64,000 nt of DNA from Branchiostoma belcheri (taxonomy: Eukaryota; Chordata; Leptocardii; Amphioxiformes; Branchiostomatidae): NCBI RefSeq assembly GCF_001625305.1, contig NW_017802824.1, forward strand, positions 4,490,260-4,554,259, read 5' to 3'. The position numbers and the translations under genes were made by a program. Positions 46,215-63,085 of the stretch are shown here, piece by piece. Every line of letters starts with the position of its first letter. Positions within the stretch are counted from its first letter, which is position 1. The notes beneath the pieces were generated by a model. The model was not told where the DNA came from and did no database searches. It saw only the letters and a program-made list of their open reading frames with translations.

Positions 46215-49200
46215 TTACATGCACAGTCCGACCCTGGCGCCGTCCCCGGACACACACATCAGCCCGTCCGTACACGGGCAGTGCCAGAAGCGGTGCTTCC
46301 CGTCCAGCGGGTACGGCAGCTCCTCCGCCTTGACGTGGCACGGCTCCCCCCTCTTCCCCATGGTCTTGCAGACGTACACGGCACCTAGCGGGCTCCAGCG
46401 GGAACAGCAGCTGTCCCTGGTCCCGCCAGCGATGCACTGAACGTCATTTTCGCAAACCTGGGAGGAACAGAGATATAATTGTTAATCACTCTATATTGGT
46501 CATACTTTATATTCGCGGTTTTCACGGTCACTTCTGTACCGCGAATTTATTTTATTTTATTTCATGAAGTTTCACAACATTTGTGGAAGGATTGACATAA
46601 CAGGTGACTATCACCTCTTCAAGATGTCAAACCTGAGACCAGAATGTAAGGTTTGAACCACTCACACAGGGAAGGTCCCCTACTCTTTTCGATAAGTGCG
46701 GTGCACGTGGGTTCTTTAACGTGCTTGTGATGTTGCTCTCCCAAACACTGGTCCTCCATTTAACGTCCTATCCGAGGGACGTCCCTAACCAAAGCTAGGT
46801 ACTCACTTACACCTGAGTGAAGTGAGGAAAGTCATGTAAAGTGCCTTTTCCAAGGGCACAAGATTGGTGGCATCGGGCAGGATTCGAACCCGGGACCTCT
46901 TGGATCTGATAATGATGAGCCGAACACTCTACTGTCACGCACACGACCCCACTTAACATGAGAACTGTGTCAACGAACCCATCTGCGCTGCAAACTTTTC
47001 ATAATGAATCACATGGAAAATAGATGATGAGCCACTGGCTTCACTCTAACGACCCAACTGTGGCCCAATTAAATATTACGAAAGTCCTAAAGGAGGACAG
47101 GTCATCGAAAATTTAATCCTGTTTTTTGACAGATGAGGGAGTATCTGGAGATTGGAGGAGACAGGCACAGGTGGTAGTCCTGTATGAGATGGAGAGAAAA
47201 TCTAGTTCAACACCTGGGTCCTACATGGCCAAGGACTGTGAGTCTAAAAAGACTGGAGTCACGGTCAGTTAAGAGAGGGGTTACTCCGTAGGAGTAGGAG
47301 TGACAATACCCTGGAATGATCTTCTTTCATTTTAAGGTAGCCGCATTCAACTAGCTGAAGCTTCTGCTGCCCTTTCGTAGCTAATACGAGATGTGGTTCG
47401 CCAGGCCTTCATCCAGGAAAGCCGTGTGCCTTCCCAAGATCGATGACATGGCAGGGTTCGAACCCGGGACCCCTTGGTTCCGAGCCGAACGCTCTGTCGT
47501 TACGCCACATGATGACAGTGACATATGGCAGCATGGCATATGCACTGTCTGATGGTTTTATTTGCTGATCAATTTTATCATGAATCAACAGTTAATGACC
47601 ACTGTCTCCAACTCTTCGTACAGATTTTTGTGAGTCACAGTGTGGCTTTTGCTAATAATTCACGTCAGCATAAACTCACAGAATACTGAAAAGAGCCGAA
47701 CTAAGTTTTTTTAAAAGGTCAGATATAGGTTGGGTTTTTTTTTTCAGAAAGCTAAGAAAAGTTCAAAGTTCAGAATTTTGTTTGACATTTGGGACTTATT
47801 TAAAGTCTTAACATGCTCGTTGGCGACACATTAAGGTACGTAATGGTAAGGCTCCATCTACGTTTGATGACACTTTAGAGACAGCGATGTCGTTATCTTA
47901 ATGTACAAGACAGCAGGTATGACGTCTCAAAGAATGAAACATATTTTCACCTCCTTGGAACAGATTGTGGCAACTTTAAGAAGCTTGTCTCAGAGAAACG
48001 TCTATGAGAATGAAGGTGGTGTGTTTGTTAATCTGTAGCTATTTTATCAACAGTCCATACCAAACCTTACCGGCGTAGCAGCATGCTATGACGATTCTGT
48101 TATTAGTTCAAATAGAGCAGGGTCCCAGCGGGACGTAATGGCAAATTTAGCGGGGGACAAAAATTGCATGAAATTAAGAGCGGAACGCCGCGTTGAAGAT
48201 TGGGCACTCCTCTTGTGTGGGTGATGGCACGGTGTTAGGTGCAGAGACGGTCCCGCTGATACGAAGAGGGCGGCGGGAGAACATGAAGCAATTTTACGCT
48301 GAGCTGAACCTGAGTCGGCATCTTTCACGCCCTTGCCAGCTGACTTTTAGACAAGAAAAATTCGCAACAACAAAAAGGCTTTCAAAAGAAAAGGCAGAAA
48401 ACTGCCGAGAAAACCTGTTGAACTCAATGTGCCATTTGCAGACCCGAACGCACCCAAAGAAACAAAGACTTCAACCGACATAACTTTCAGATCTTTTAAG
48501 TTTGGTAAAGGTTATAGGTTAGTAACACGCGCTGACCGTCTCTGTATTTAAAGATTCTCTTCCATTGTATACAAGATAATTTCCCTAGTTCTAGAATTTT
48601 AAATAGAAAAGAAAAAATTCACATTCCTTATGAAACCCGTACTGTAAGCTCCATCTGTTCTTACATTTACAACTGTAAAGAGAAGAAGCAGAACCTGTAC
48701 ATATATATATATATATATGTAGTACAATGTACAATGATGGTCTTTCGTTCATTTAAAACAACTCACTGCTTTGAATGATTCGTATAACCCACGTAAAAGC
48801 TACCTTTGTTAACGCGTTGCTACCGTTGTTGTTGAATATTGTTCAGTTACCAATTTGAAAGCTAGCACATTACAACAGCCTCTGGTTATATATAATTTTA
48901 TACAGCCTAATAAGCCATATCAATCATATCTTCATGTTATAACCCTAAAACTAAATTTCGGTTGACATCAAATTGCTTCAGCACTAATAGAAGTTGTGAA
49001 GAGAGAACACAATATTTGACAAAACAACTCAAAATAGGCAAAAAATCCTAATCAGTACTTAAAACTATTCAGAGCGCAAGTTTATACTTTAACATTTTAT
49101 TTACATTTTTAGTGCCATTTCTAATGCGACAAGGTAAAAGAATTGCTTTACATTATTTGTTTGAGAAACACATCCTGTCAAAATCCGGTGAATTCGAACC

Positions 49201-49733
49201 AAGTCTATAGCGACACATCGCACTTCGTACATTTGTCTTTCACATGTACACAGCTACGAACACACCCATTTGGGAAACTGCTATTAAAACGATCGCGATT
49301 CCATACTCATTTAACCACCTGTTAACGAATATGTCGTTTCAAAACCTTCCGAATCCCAATCTCCTTATGATCAAGTTGAAAGAAACAACTCGGTGGAACT
49401 ATGATAAAAATGAATTCAAAGAAATCTATAAGCCTTTCTGTTCAAATTCAAAACACAAAGAACACTACTAGTATACAGAATACACAAAGTACCTATGCTT
49501 GTTCTTTCTCTACAGTAAACGTGTACAGGGTGGAAAGAAATATTCAATATCCCACAAAAGTACAAATGTTTGAGGTACATATTCCTTAACTATGAGTAAC
49601 AGCAAATCTATTCTTTTATCACGTTCTATTATTCGTGAAAGTCCGTACTTACCCCAGTGATGACAGCTCCAGATACTAAGGTTAAGCTTGCCGCCAGGAT
49701 CACAGCAAAGTAAAGTTGTCTTTGCCTCATCAT
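46215..49733 (-). CDS. PROK: Prokineticin homologue, two exons, 107 aa
   Basis: Exon 1 is 49733-49653 and exon 2 is 46457-46215; the 3.2-kb intron is GTAAGT...CCCAG, phase 0. Residues 1-22 form a signal peptide ending LVSG. The mature peptide then starts AVITG, the N-terminal sequence that activates prokineticin receptors in vertebrates (vertebrates have AVITGA; here the sixth residue is Val). Ten cysteines fall at 29, 35, 44, 45, 57, 67, 87, 89, 95 and 106, in the prokineticin order C-C-CC-C-C-CxC-C-C, including a CPC like the family's. Trp48 corresponds to the conserved Trp near position 24 of the mature vertebrate peptide. The intron falls directly after AVITG, as in vertebrate PROK genes as far as I recall. 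The product is expected to be a secreted ligand for a G-protein-coupled receptor. Which vertebrate paralogue is closer cannot be said. Confidence 0.93.
46545..46955 (-). mobile_element. SINE family A, long copy, tail type 1
   Basis: It has the head, the body and the tail with AGTCACCTGTTATGTCAATC, as in the copy at 17.0 kb. It lies in the prokineticin intron, in the gene's direction. Confidence 0.8.
47395..47515 (-). mobile_element. SINE family A, head fragment
   Basis: On the minus strand it contains GTGGCGTAACGACAGAGCGT and the B box GGGTTCGAACCC. It is truncated soon after. It lies in the prokineticin intron. Confidence 0.65.
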
Positions 49734-49824
49734 GACCAGTCGTCTGAGGGTTTTCATCAGAAGCCTCTAGGTGTAGCAGTGTCGATCTCGACTCTCTCTT
49801 AATGACACTCAGCTCTGTCCCTCG

Positions 49825-49902
49825 TATATAAAGCTCATATATAAATGGAGCATCATTGATTTGTGACATCTTCGCGGGAATATGAATGACACGCCCACGT
49901 CA
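49825..49902 (-). promoter_or_regulatory. Possible prokineticin promoter elements
   Basis: On the minus strand a TATATA lies at 49830-49825, about 90 bp before the ATG, and a TGACGTGG CRE/ATF-like site next to GGGCGTG lies at 49902-49891. These are short motif matches only. Confidence 0.3.
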
Positions 49903-50074
49903 TATTCGAGAAAAGACGTGTCCCAACCAGATGCTGACTCAAAGGACACATTCTAAAGAACGCGGAAACTTCAGACACTGGCCGGCCTGTGAGTTCACTG
50001 ACGTTGGAATCACCGGGATACCTATTATGTTATGATCAAAAGAAGCCAGTGTTACGTGTTTTTGTTAAACTTAT

Positions 50075-50470
50075 GGCCATGTTGATTTGATTGTATGGAT
50101 GACATCCGCGCGCGCATGAATTTTCGGCTGCTTCAAAAAAAAAGTATTCAATCATAGTGTAAATCGTACAAAAAAAGTTGCAAAATGAGCAAATATGTAC
50201 CGCAATTTGAAAAAAAAACAAATATTGGAAAACGATACCAATGTCGTAGAATGCCAAAATCAAACGAAAAATACGCAAATGTAAATATTTGCATTTGAAG
50301 AGTAGATTAGTCGCCATACCATACTCTGTGTCATTTGTTCAACCTTCATGAACACGTCGTAGATTTCATAATGAAGGCAACTTTTTTTGCCAAACCTTTT
50401 TTATTCGCATGCTCGCATCAGTTTCGGGGTTTCCAGTGGATGTCATCCATATAATCAAATCAACATGGCC
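50075..50470. mobile_element. Harbinger-like MITE, copy 3
   Basis: Same ends and interior. The left flank is TAT and the right TAA, so one copy of the target duplication has probably mutated. It lies between the prokineticin and knottin-like genes. Confidence 0.78.
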
Positions 50471-51439
50471 TAATGGATATGGGCATTAACAATAGGCACA
50501 CAACATAAGCAGCTGCTTTTACATTCTGTGTTATAGCTTCAATCATTTGAGCTAAGAAACGATAACCGAAAACATCCCACGTTATCTGACATTTATGACT
50601 CGTGTGTTACACCAGACACGCATTACCATAGCAGCTGACTCTAGATTTTGTTCCGCCGACGCAAATTGTATTTAATAAATTAACGTGAATGTTTCAGTCA
50701 TAATTATTTCAAGGTGAAAACCTAAGAACACCCACAATGCCCGACGCGTGCACTTAACTACCATTAGCTTTTTCACTTATTTTTAGCACATTTGAAATTC
50801 GAATGAGCACAATTCTAATAGAACCTATATGCTTAATAAGTCACATAAATATCATTTTTGTTGGCTTAATTTTCTTTCTCGGTCGATATCAGGAGAGTAA
50901 TTAAAGTTATCCTATGAAAAGGGCCAACAATGTCTTTATCGCAAAGGTGAACGGATTACTAGCAAACCATAGTTACAACATTGAAAGCAGCCAATAGAGC
51001 CCTTAACCTTTCTTCCTTAACAAAAATTCATTTAACCATTTCCCTTCCAACGAATTACGAGCTAATGTTGTGAATTGCGGCAAATCATCATTCTGCTAAA
51101 AGCTTCCCGATGGCTAAAAAAGCCGCGTAATTTTTCTGGAAAAAAAATCATTCTCCCTGGTTGGCCTACTGTTTCGCAACACTGGGGGGATCATGTGAAA
51201 AGGCCGACATTTGCTGGGGAGCAAATACAGCATATTTCAGTCCATTTAACCCCTTTCCATTCCAAAATAGACTGTTCTATATCAACCTTTTCCATCCAGT
51301 ATCAAGTTTTTCAGTACCCTTAGTTCTCAAAACTCCTGTAAAGTGCTTTTCAATATTCTCAAAAACTGCACCAATATAGAGATTTTAAGAAAAAGTGTTC
51401 TTCAGGTCATTTTGGTTTTAAGATTCTAAGGGGGCCGGA

Positions 51440-51705
51440 GCCAAAATGTACATTTTTGTCTTAAAATATGAAAAAAGTCCCATTTTTTCACAATTTTAGG
51501 CAGTGTATGCCAAACATGTGAAGATCATTCTGTGGACATGTGCACATGTCCAAGGCTCCCCCATTCCAAATTTTAGGTAATTTGGTTTTCGTATAAGGAC
51601 ACAAGTCAAAAATGTACATTTTTGGTCAAGAAATAGCAAAAAAGTCCAATTTTACATGCCAAAAACGTGAATATTGTTCTGTGGGCATGTGTCCAACGAT
51701 CTGCG
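51440..51705. repeat. Diverged direct duplication upstream of the knottin-like gene
   Basis: Two units share AAAATGTACATTTTTG, AAAAAAGTCC, GCCAAA and TTCTGTGG.CATGTG, about 155 bp apart. Confidence 0.6.
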
Positions 51706-51880
51706 ATTCTGCGGAGGTCACTGACCTCCATCACGGAGTAAAAACAATTTGCCTATTTCAACCTGCCCACGAGTAATTAAGGCTTAAATAAATGAGCCGC
51801 TTTTTCTGTCCCCCCACATTCTCCTGACCGTCACGCCCTTAAGAGCACACCCAAGGCGATAACCCATCTCTGTACTTACG

Positions 51881-51887
51881 TGAGTCA
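51881..51887 (+). promoter_or_regulatory. AP-1 consensus TGAGTCA upstream of the knottin-like gene
   Basis: A perfect TGAGTCA lies 32 bp before the start codon. A TATA-like TTAAATAAA lies further upstream near 51784. This is a motif match only; the site may fall within the 5' UTR. Confidence 0.3.
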
Positions 51888-51918
51888 TCAGTGGGCGTTT
51901 AAGTGTGACATATGCATA

Positions 51919-52596
51919 ATGAAGGTGGTTTTCCTGTCTGTAGCGACCGCCGCCTGCCTGGTGCTGCTGTGTTCTCACCACGCCGTGGGAGGGAACGTGT
52001 GGGACCTGCTAGACCGGGTGGACAAGCGGTCGGTAAGTGGTGAGAAAGACTTCGTAGAAAGAAAGAAGACTTATAGCTTTTACTTGCGAGGACTTAAGAT
52101 ACTCAGCAGCTAAATTAATCATATGTTTCTGGTTCTGAATCAGCTCAAAAATGCTTTTATTTTGCCCCCAACCGTTGAGGAAAGTCCTTTTCTTCCTAGT
52201 TGTTACAGTTTTTTCATCTATCAATGCAGTGGTTTGATTAAAAGTTCAAAACTCATTGTTTAAAATATCAACCCAGCCCTTTGTGGTGACTTCATGGCTC
52301 CTATCGTTGCATTTGGGGCTATAATAGGATGCCTAGACCTGTTTTACTTTTTTTCGCCGTCGCTTTATATTTTTCATGAAAGAATCCGAGAACCAACAAA
52401 TTAAATTGGTGTGGCCTAAAGACTTAATCTCTATCCACAGTGCCGAGGGAAGATTGCCCAGGGCCAGTTCTGTAAGCCCGGTGACCAGAAGAACGTGTGC
52501 TGTGGGTACATGGGGTGTTACAACGTCAGGGGACACGGCTGTAACCCAGACAAGGAAGTCTGCATCTGTCGTCCCAAGAACCGCTATCCCTTCTAG
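51919..52596 (+). CDS. Secreted eight-cysteine knottin-like peptide precursor, two exons, 89 aa
   Basis: Exon 1 is 51919-52032 and exon 2 is 52441-52596; the intron is GTAAGT...CCACAG, phase 0. Exon 1 encodes a signal peptide (hydrophobic core at about residues 3-18, likely cleavage near 24-25) and a short acidic propeptide ending VDKRS, so a furin-type cut after KR would release the mature peptide. Exon 2 encodes the whole cysteine-rich part, spaced C-x9-C-x8-CC-x4-C-x7-C-x6-C-x-C and ending in KNRYPF. The C-C-CC-C-C core fits an inhibitor cystine knot or a colipase-like fold. The order also equals the first eight cysteines of prokineticin, which lies head-to-head 2.2 kb away. No family is recognised with certainty. 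Possible roles are hormone, protease or channel inhibitor, or defence peptide. The gene structure itself is well supported. Confidence 0.85.
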
Positions 52597-52778
52597 TGTC
52601 CCTGGCTGCTGAGATGGGATCAACAACCCTCTTCAACTATCCAAATCCTAGAACTGCTTCATCACTAGTCCTGTATTATTTTAAAGGATGCTACATTTTC
52701 ATGAATGCGAATGTGAAGCAACAGACAACTGAGGCACAATAACTTACTCCAGATTGAAAGTGCTGTAATGAAGTTCTT

Positions 52779-52802
52779 AATAAATGGTGAAGCAGAAATA
52801 AA
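52779..52802 (+). terminator. Polyadenylation signals of the knottin-like gene
   Basis: Two AATAAA hexamers at 52779-52784 and 52797-52802, about 180-200 bp after the stop codon. A GT-rich stretch (GTGATGTTCGTGTATGTGT) follows, as expected of a cleavage region. Confidence 0.75.
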
Positions 52803-53278
52803 AGTGATGTTCGTGTATGTGTCTTAATGATTCTAGAATTTTCAACTACTTTCCTCACTGTATGTTTACAAAGGGTACTACATTAAGCAACTTTTATCAG
52901 CTTTTCTATTAAACAAGGCATTTTAGCAAGGGACCACAATCTATTAGGAAGGGGTGATAATGTTAATACAACTTGAGGCCCTTTCTTCATCAGTTGAGAT
53001 TTCTTTTCAGTCGTTTCATTTTTAAACACATGGACAACAAAAATGTACAATAAGTAAACAGAATATGTGAGAGACGCAAAATAACAAAACATGTCAAAAA
53101 CTAGCCCGGAAACACTGGGCACAGCTTCCACATACTATTGCATTGTAGGTGGCCACAACTCAAAGATAGGACTATTACTTAAAAGTTATAGCCTTCTTAC
53201 CAAACCTATTTGCAGAGAGGACAGAAGAGATTTGGTAGCTAAAATAGGTTTGGTAACCAAGCACTACTACGATTTTCC

Positions 53279-59030
<5,752 letters not shown>

Positions 59031-59395
59031 GCTCGCGAGGGTCACTCCATGTTTTACCTGAGGAACATAATGGAAGGAGACAGTGCAGTGGTCTTATAGC
59101 AACCCAGTATTTTTGATCAAACAATCCCAACAAGCACACCAACATATTCACAGAATCCCTGTACGTGAGAACGAGAGGGAACATGTCACAACTTAGGCTA
59201 ACTTGCAAGTGCTGTAGGGCTTCTCTTGCTTGCAGTATTATTATACTGTATTATATTTCCAAATGGCGTAAAATACAATGTGCCATGGCTGTTGTATAGG
59301 CTATATACTACATGTAGACAGGCCTCAGTCTTAGTGTATGCTGACCAACCATATGTTTTGCCACCGCCCCCCTCCCCTCCCGAACTTTCTTCTTT

Positions 59396-60297
59396 ACCTT
59401 CGCCAAGAAGGTTATGTTTTCAGTAGCGTTTGTCTGTGTGTGTGTGGGTGTGTGGGTGTGTTTGTGTGTGGTTTAGCAAGATAACTCAAGAAGCTGTGGA
59501 TGGATTGGTATGAAACTTGGTAGGTGGGTAGGACTTCATGAGACCTAGAAATGATTAGATTTTGGGCCCCCTGGCGGCTTTCCTAGGTACTGCAGCTGAA
59601 CTTCCGGTTTTGATATCTCATGTTCTGGACATACTAGGGTCACGAATTTTGGTTGGTAAATAGCTCTTGGGGTAGGGAAGAAGTGACATGAGTTTGGGTC
59701 CCCTAGCGCCTTGTTCTGGAACTGCAGGAGCATTTGTTGAAAAAAAATTTGAAGGATGGTAACTCAAGAACCGGTTGACGTATAGTCGTGATTTTTGGTA
59801 TGTAGGTAGTTGAAGTGATGCTTGACATAATCAGATGGCAATTATGCAAATCAGGAGCTAATTTGCATAATTAATAAGGAAATTCTATAAATCTGATTTG
59901 TTTGATAATAAAACTATGAAACAGTTGTGACATCTACTTGAGAACGAGAAAAACATCTGAGGATATAGATAATGTAAATGAGGACCTAATTTGCATAATT
60001 AATGGTAAATTCTTATAATTCCATAGTTGTAACTGGTGCACCCCGAATTTCATACTTGCCACATTTGGAAGTTAAGTGAAGGTGAACATTAATAAACATA
60101 ATTCATTCAAATCATGACCTCATTTGCATAATTTATGAGGAGTGCTATAATAGCCTTTTTGTTATGATAAGACTGTCATTGGGTGGAGAATATGATCAAC
60201 TGATATAATCCATGCAAATGAGGCTCTTATTTACAAAATCAATGATTAAAATTGTAGAATTCGTCACCCGCAAGGGTTAACATCTGTTGGCGAAGGT
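59396..60297. mobile_element. Terminal-inverted-repeat element ACCTTCGCCAA, long copy
   Basis: Left end ACCTTCGCCAA and right end TTGGCGAAGGT are exact inverted copies. Inside are a GT-rich run, GATTAGATTTTGGGCCCCCT and repeated AATTTGCATAATT motifs. There is no coding capacity. It lies in the presumed first intron of the RIOX2-like gene. Confidence 0.7.
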
Positions 60298-60396
60298 ATG
60301 AGATCGTGGAACTCTTGTTTTATTAATAAATCACAACCAAACGAACTTTGGCTTGCACCGTATACTGTATCACAAATCCATTTGAAATACACTCAC

Positions 60397-60480
60397 CGCT
60401 GTTAAGGTAGATTTTAGCGTTGAATGTGAAGTTTTAAAATTTTCAGCTTCCGCAACTTCCAGTGACCCCTGACACGCACA
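60397..60480 (-). other. Candidate 5' UTR exon of the RIOX2-like gene
   Basis: A strong donor AACAGCG|GTGAGTG lies on the minus strand at 60397/60396. The first coding exon begins at a TTCCTCAG acceptor (first base 59057), 27 nt before the ATG. No in-frame ATG is seen in the candidate exon, so it would be untranslated. Its start is unknown; the end given is nominal. The intron would contain a 0.9-kb terminal-inverted-repeat element. Confidence 0.45.
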
Positions 60481-60589
60481 TGTGGTAAGGGCGACAGAAC
60501 ATGCAGAATATAAAAATATACAAATAAATTCAAAATAAGGGCGACACTCAACTTAAATTTCCTACAATAAAATATAATGCAATTTGTTT

Positions 60590-60985
60590 GTTTGTTTGTT
60601 TGTTTCGCATAACCGGTAAACCGCCTTCAGGCGTAACACACCAGTTTTGTACATGTGCGCACATGTACAAGCTGCGTAAGACCGGACTGTAAGTTTTGAA
60701 CCACTCACACCGGGAAGGTCCCCTACTCTTTTCGATAAGTGCGGTGGGTTCTTTAACGTGCCCGGGGTGTGGCTCTCCCCAAACACGGGACCTCCATTTA
60801 ACGTCCTATCCGAGGGACGTCCCTAACCGAAGCTAGGTACTCATTTTCACCTGAGTGAAGTGAGGAAAGTCGTGTAAAGTGCCTTTCCCAAGGGCACAAG
60901 ATCGGTGACATGGGCAGGGTTCGAACCCACAACCTCTGGGGTGTGAGCCGAACGCGCTACCGTCTGCGCCACACGACCCCATAAC
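60590..60985 (-). mobile_element. SINE family A, long copy, tail type 2
   Basis: Head and body match the other long copies up to GTCCGGTCTTAC. Then the tail changes to a segment with ACTGGTGTGTTACGCC and GGCGGTTTACCGG, followed by (CAAA)n. That tail matches a separate repeat at about 27.83 and 43.44 kb. Confidence 0.8.
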
Positions 60986-61183
60986 AAAGTTCTCTGCCAG
61001 TTTTTTCAACTTCTAAACTTCATTTGTATGGTTATAACCTGAAATGGCACACCATTCCCTGCCTTCTTACTTGCATGCACTGCTCACTGACGCCACAGTG
61101 CGAATTTTAAATGAAGTACAGTTGTGAGAGTCAGCCTGCTCCGGCTAACGATCCTGGGACTGAGTGACAGTTGTTTGCTCATT

Positions 61184-61520
61184 ACCTTCGCCAAGAATTG
61201 ACGAAGGTTATGTATTCCTGGCCGTGTGTCTGTGTGTCTGTCAACAGCATAACTCGAGAAAGCTTAGATGGATTATCTTGATATTTGGTAGGTGGGTAGG
61301 TCTTGATGAGAGCTCGAAATGATTAGATTTTGGGCCCCCTGGCGGCTTGTTATGATACTGAAGCTGAACTTCCGGATTTGATATCTCGTGATCTAGACAT
61401 GCTGGGGTGACGAAATTTGCATAATTTGCATGATTTATCAGGAAATGTTAGAATGGCATTGTTTGCTAATGTAAGACTGTCTTTTGTCAGTCATAAAGAT
61501 TAACATCATTTGGCGAAGGT
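61184..61520. mobile_element. Terminal-inverted-repeat element ACCTTCGCCAA, short copy
   Basis: It has the same ends as the element at 59.4 kb and shares GGTAGGTGGGTAGG and GATTAGATTTTGGGCCCCCT. It is an internally deleted version. Confidence 0.7.
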
Positions 61521-62107
61521 ATAAGATCGGGGAACTCTAGTATTGATTATCAATCAATAATCAAAGGACATAACGAAGAGATGCAAAAACGAGTCAAAAC
61601 CACAAATTTTATATAGAATTATTATCAACATATAACGTTAGCCTGACATGCCTCCATATCAGGTACGGTCCAAAAAGTCCACTTCTGAGGTTACGGCCTG
61701 GCCCCATGGGAAATGGAGCCTTCTGATTGGTCAGCTTCATCTGGCTATATGATAACATGCTATAAATATAATGGTAACGTCTCGACCAGTGTGACCAAAT
61801 CATACATGCGGAACTGAGTTCATATCAAGATCGACATGTAAATTGATTTTTATAATCAATATTTGACGGATATTTGTAATAAAGAACAGAAAGACGTCTT
61901 GCTTGCATCACCTTGGGTAAGTTACTTTTGTTGTTTTATTTATTTCATTTATTGTTTGATTCAGGCAGAGCCCATAGACAACATAGACAACACAATATAC
62001 ATAGATCTAAAAAATACAATGTCTAGGATAACAAAAAACTGAGAGAAGGCCTACCGACGCCAGAACTGACTTCTGGGGAAGGCATCAGGGCGTAAAAGCA
62101 GACTGAT

Positions 62108-62370
62108 AATTGAATGAATGAAGACCTTTATTGCACATTTCTGCCACACTTGGCTAAGTACAGGTCACAACAAAACAATAACAATGAACACGGTCAACAA
62201 ATACAAAATTAACTATCGTTATATAAATTCAACTTCTCCTCGCTTTTCTGTTATTGCAGCAATAAATGTACAGATTTGTTTTTCGATGGGTGGCTTGTCT
62301 AGTCGCATAAGAAATATGAATTTTTCTACACTACTTAAGTGCGTGAAATAGGGGAATAGGTGTTGTACAA
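62108..62370 (+). repeat. Dispersed repeat, copy 2 (matches 25195-25440)
   Basis: It shares TGAATGAATGAAGACC, GGCTAAGTACAGGTCACAAC and AGAAATATGAATTT in the same order and spacing as the copy at 25.2 kb. The two copies are moderately diverged. Confidence 0.7.
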
Positions 62371-63011
62371 ACGTATACAGATAATGTCGTTACCCGACGC
62401 CAGGAGGCGGGCGGCAAAAGAGTGCGTCAGCTTTCGCCTTCTGGCGTCGAAGGTGTCGACACCCAACTAGTGGGCAAAGAGCAGGCTGTTACTAGTGGAG
62501 CGAGGCTGAGACATGATGATTTTGAAAGCATCGTGGTAAGCAACTCGCAGCCTCTGCAACACACCTTCGCTATGATTGTTACATAGTTGTACGCAGTACA
62601 TGGGGGAACAATGCGCTACAAAGAGTATATGTAAAAAAAATTACGTAAGACTAGATAGACGTATGAGATGTGTTATATGAGAAGTGCACTAAACTGTATT
62701 CAAAGTCTACCGTTGCCCCTTTTTAAGTGCGATATTCAGTTGCGTATCTGAAACATAACAAGGAAGTTGAGTTCTGATTTGCTGCAACCACATCATAAAC
62801 TACAGTTTAGCTCAGAGTGGTCTGTTTTTTGTTTTGTTTTTTTTAGTTCAGTGTTAAAAAATACCGTACATATGCATATTACGATGCCTAAGTGTGTGGG
62901 TCTCAGATTCGCAACCTGTTATCCACCTTAAACAAATCCACGCGAAGGCCACCGTGTCAACTGTGACCCTCACTCAGGTGTAGGGACTGACACGGTTATC
63001 CTACTCGGAGA

Positions 63012-63085
63012 GTCTGTACCTGTATATCTGTACATGAATCTGTATCTGTGCATGAATATGTATCTGTACATGAATCTGTATCTGA
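63012..63085. repeat. 18-bp minisatellite CTGTATCTGTACATGAAT
   Basis: About four units with small changes, which leave a short repetitive open frame on the minus strand. Confidence 0.8.

Noticed and set aside
46180..46440. Open frames on both strands other than the prokineticin frame
   Set aside because: They are shadows of the GC-rich prokineticin exon 2. Only one minus-strand frame has the cysteine pattern and joins exon 1.
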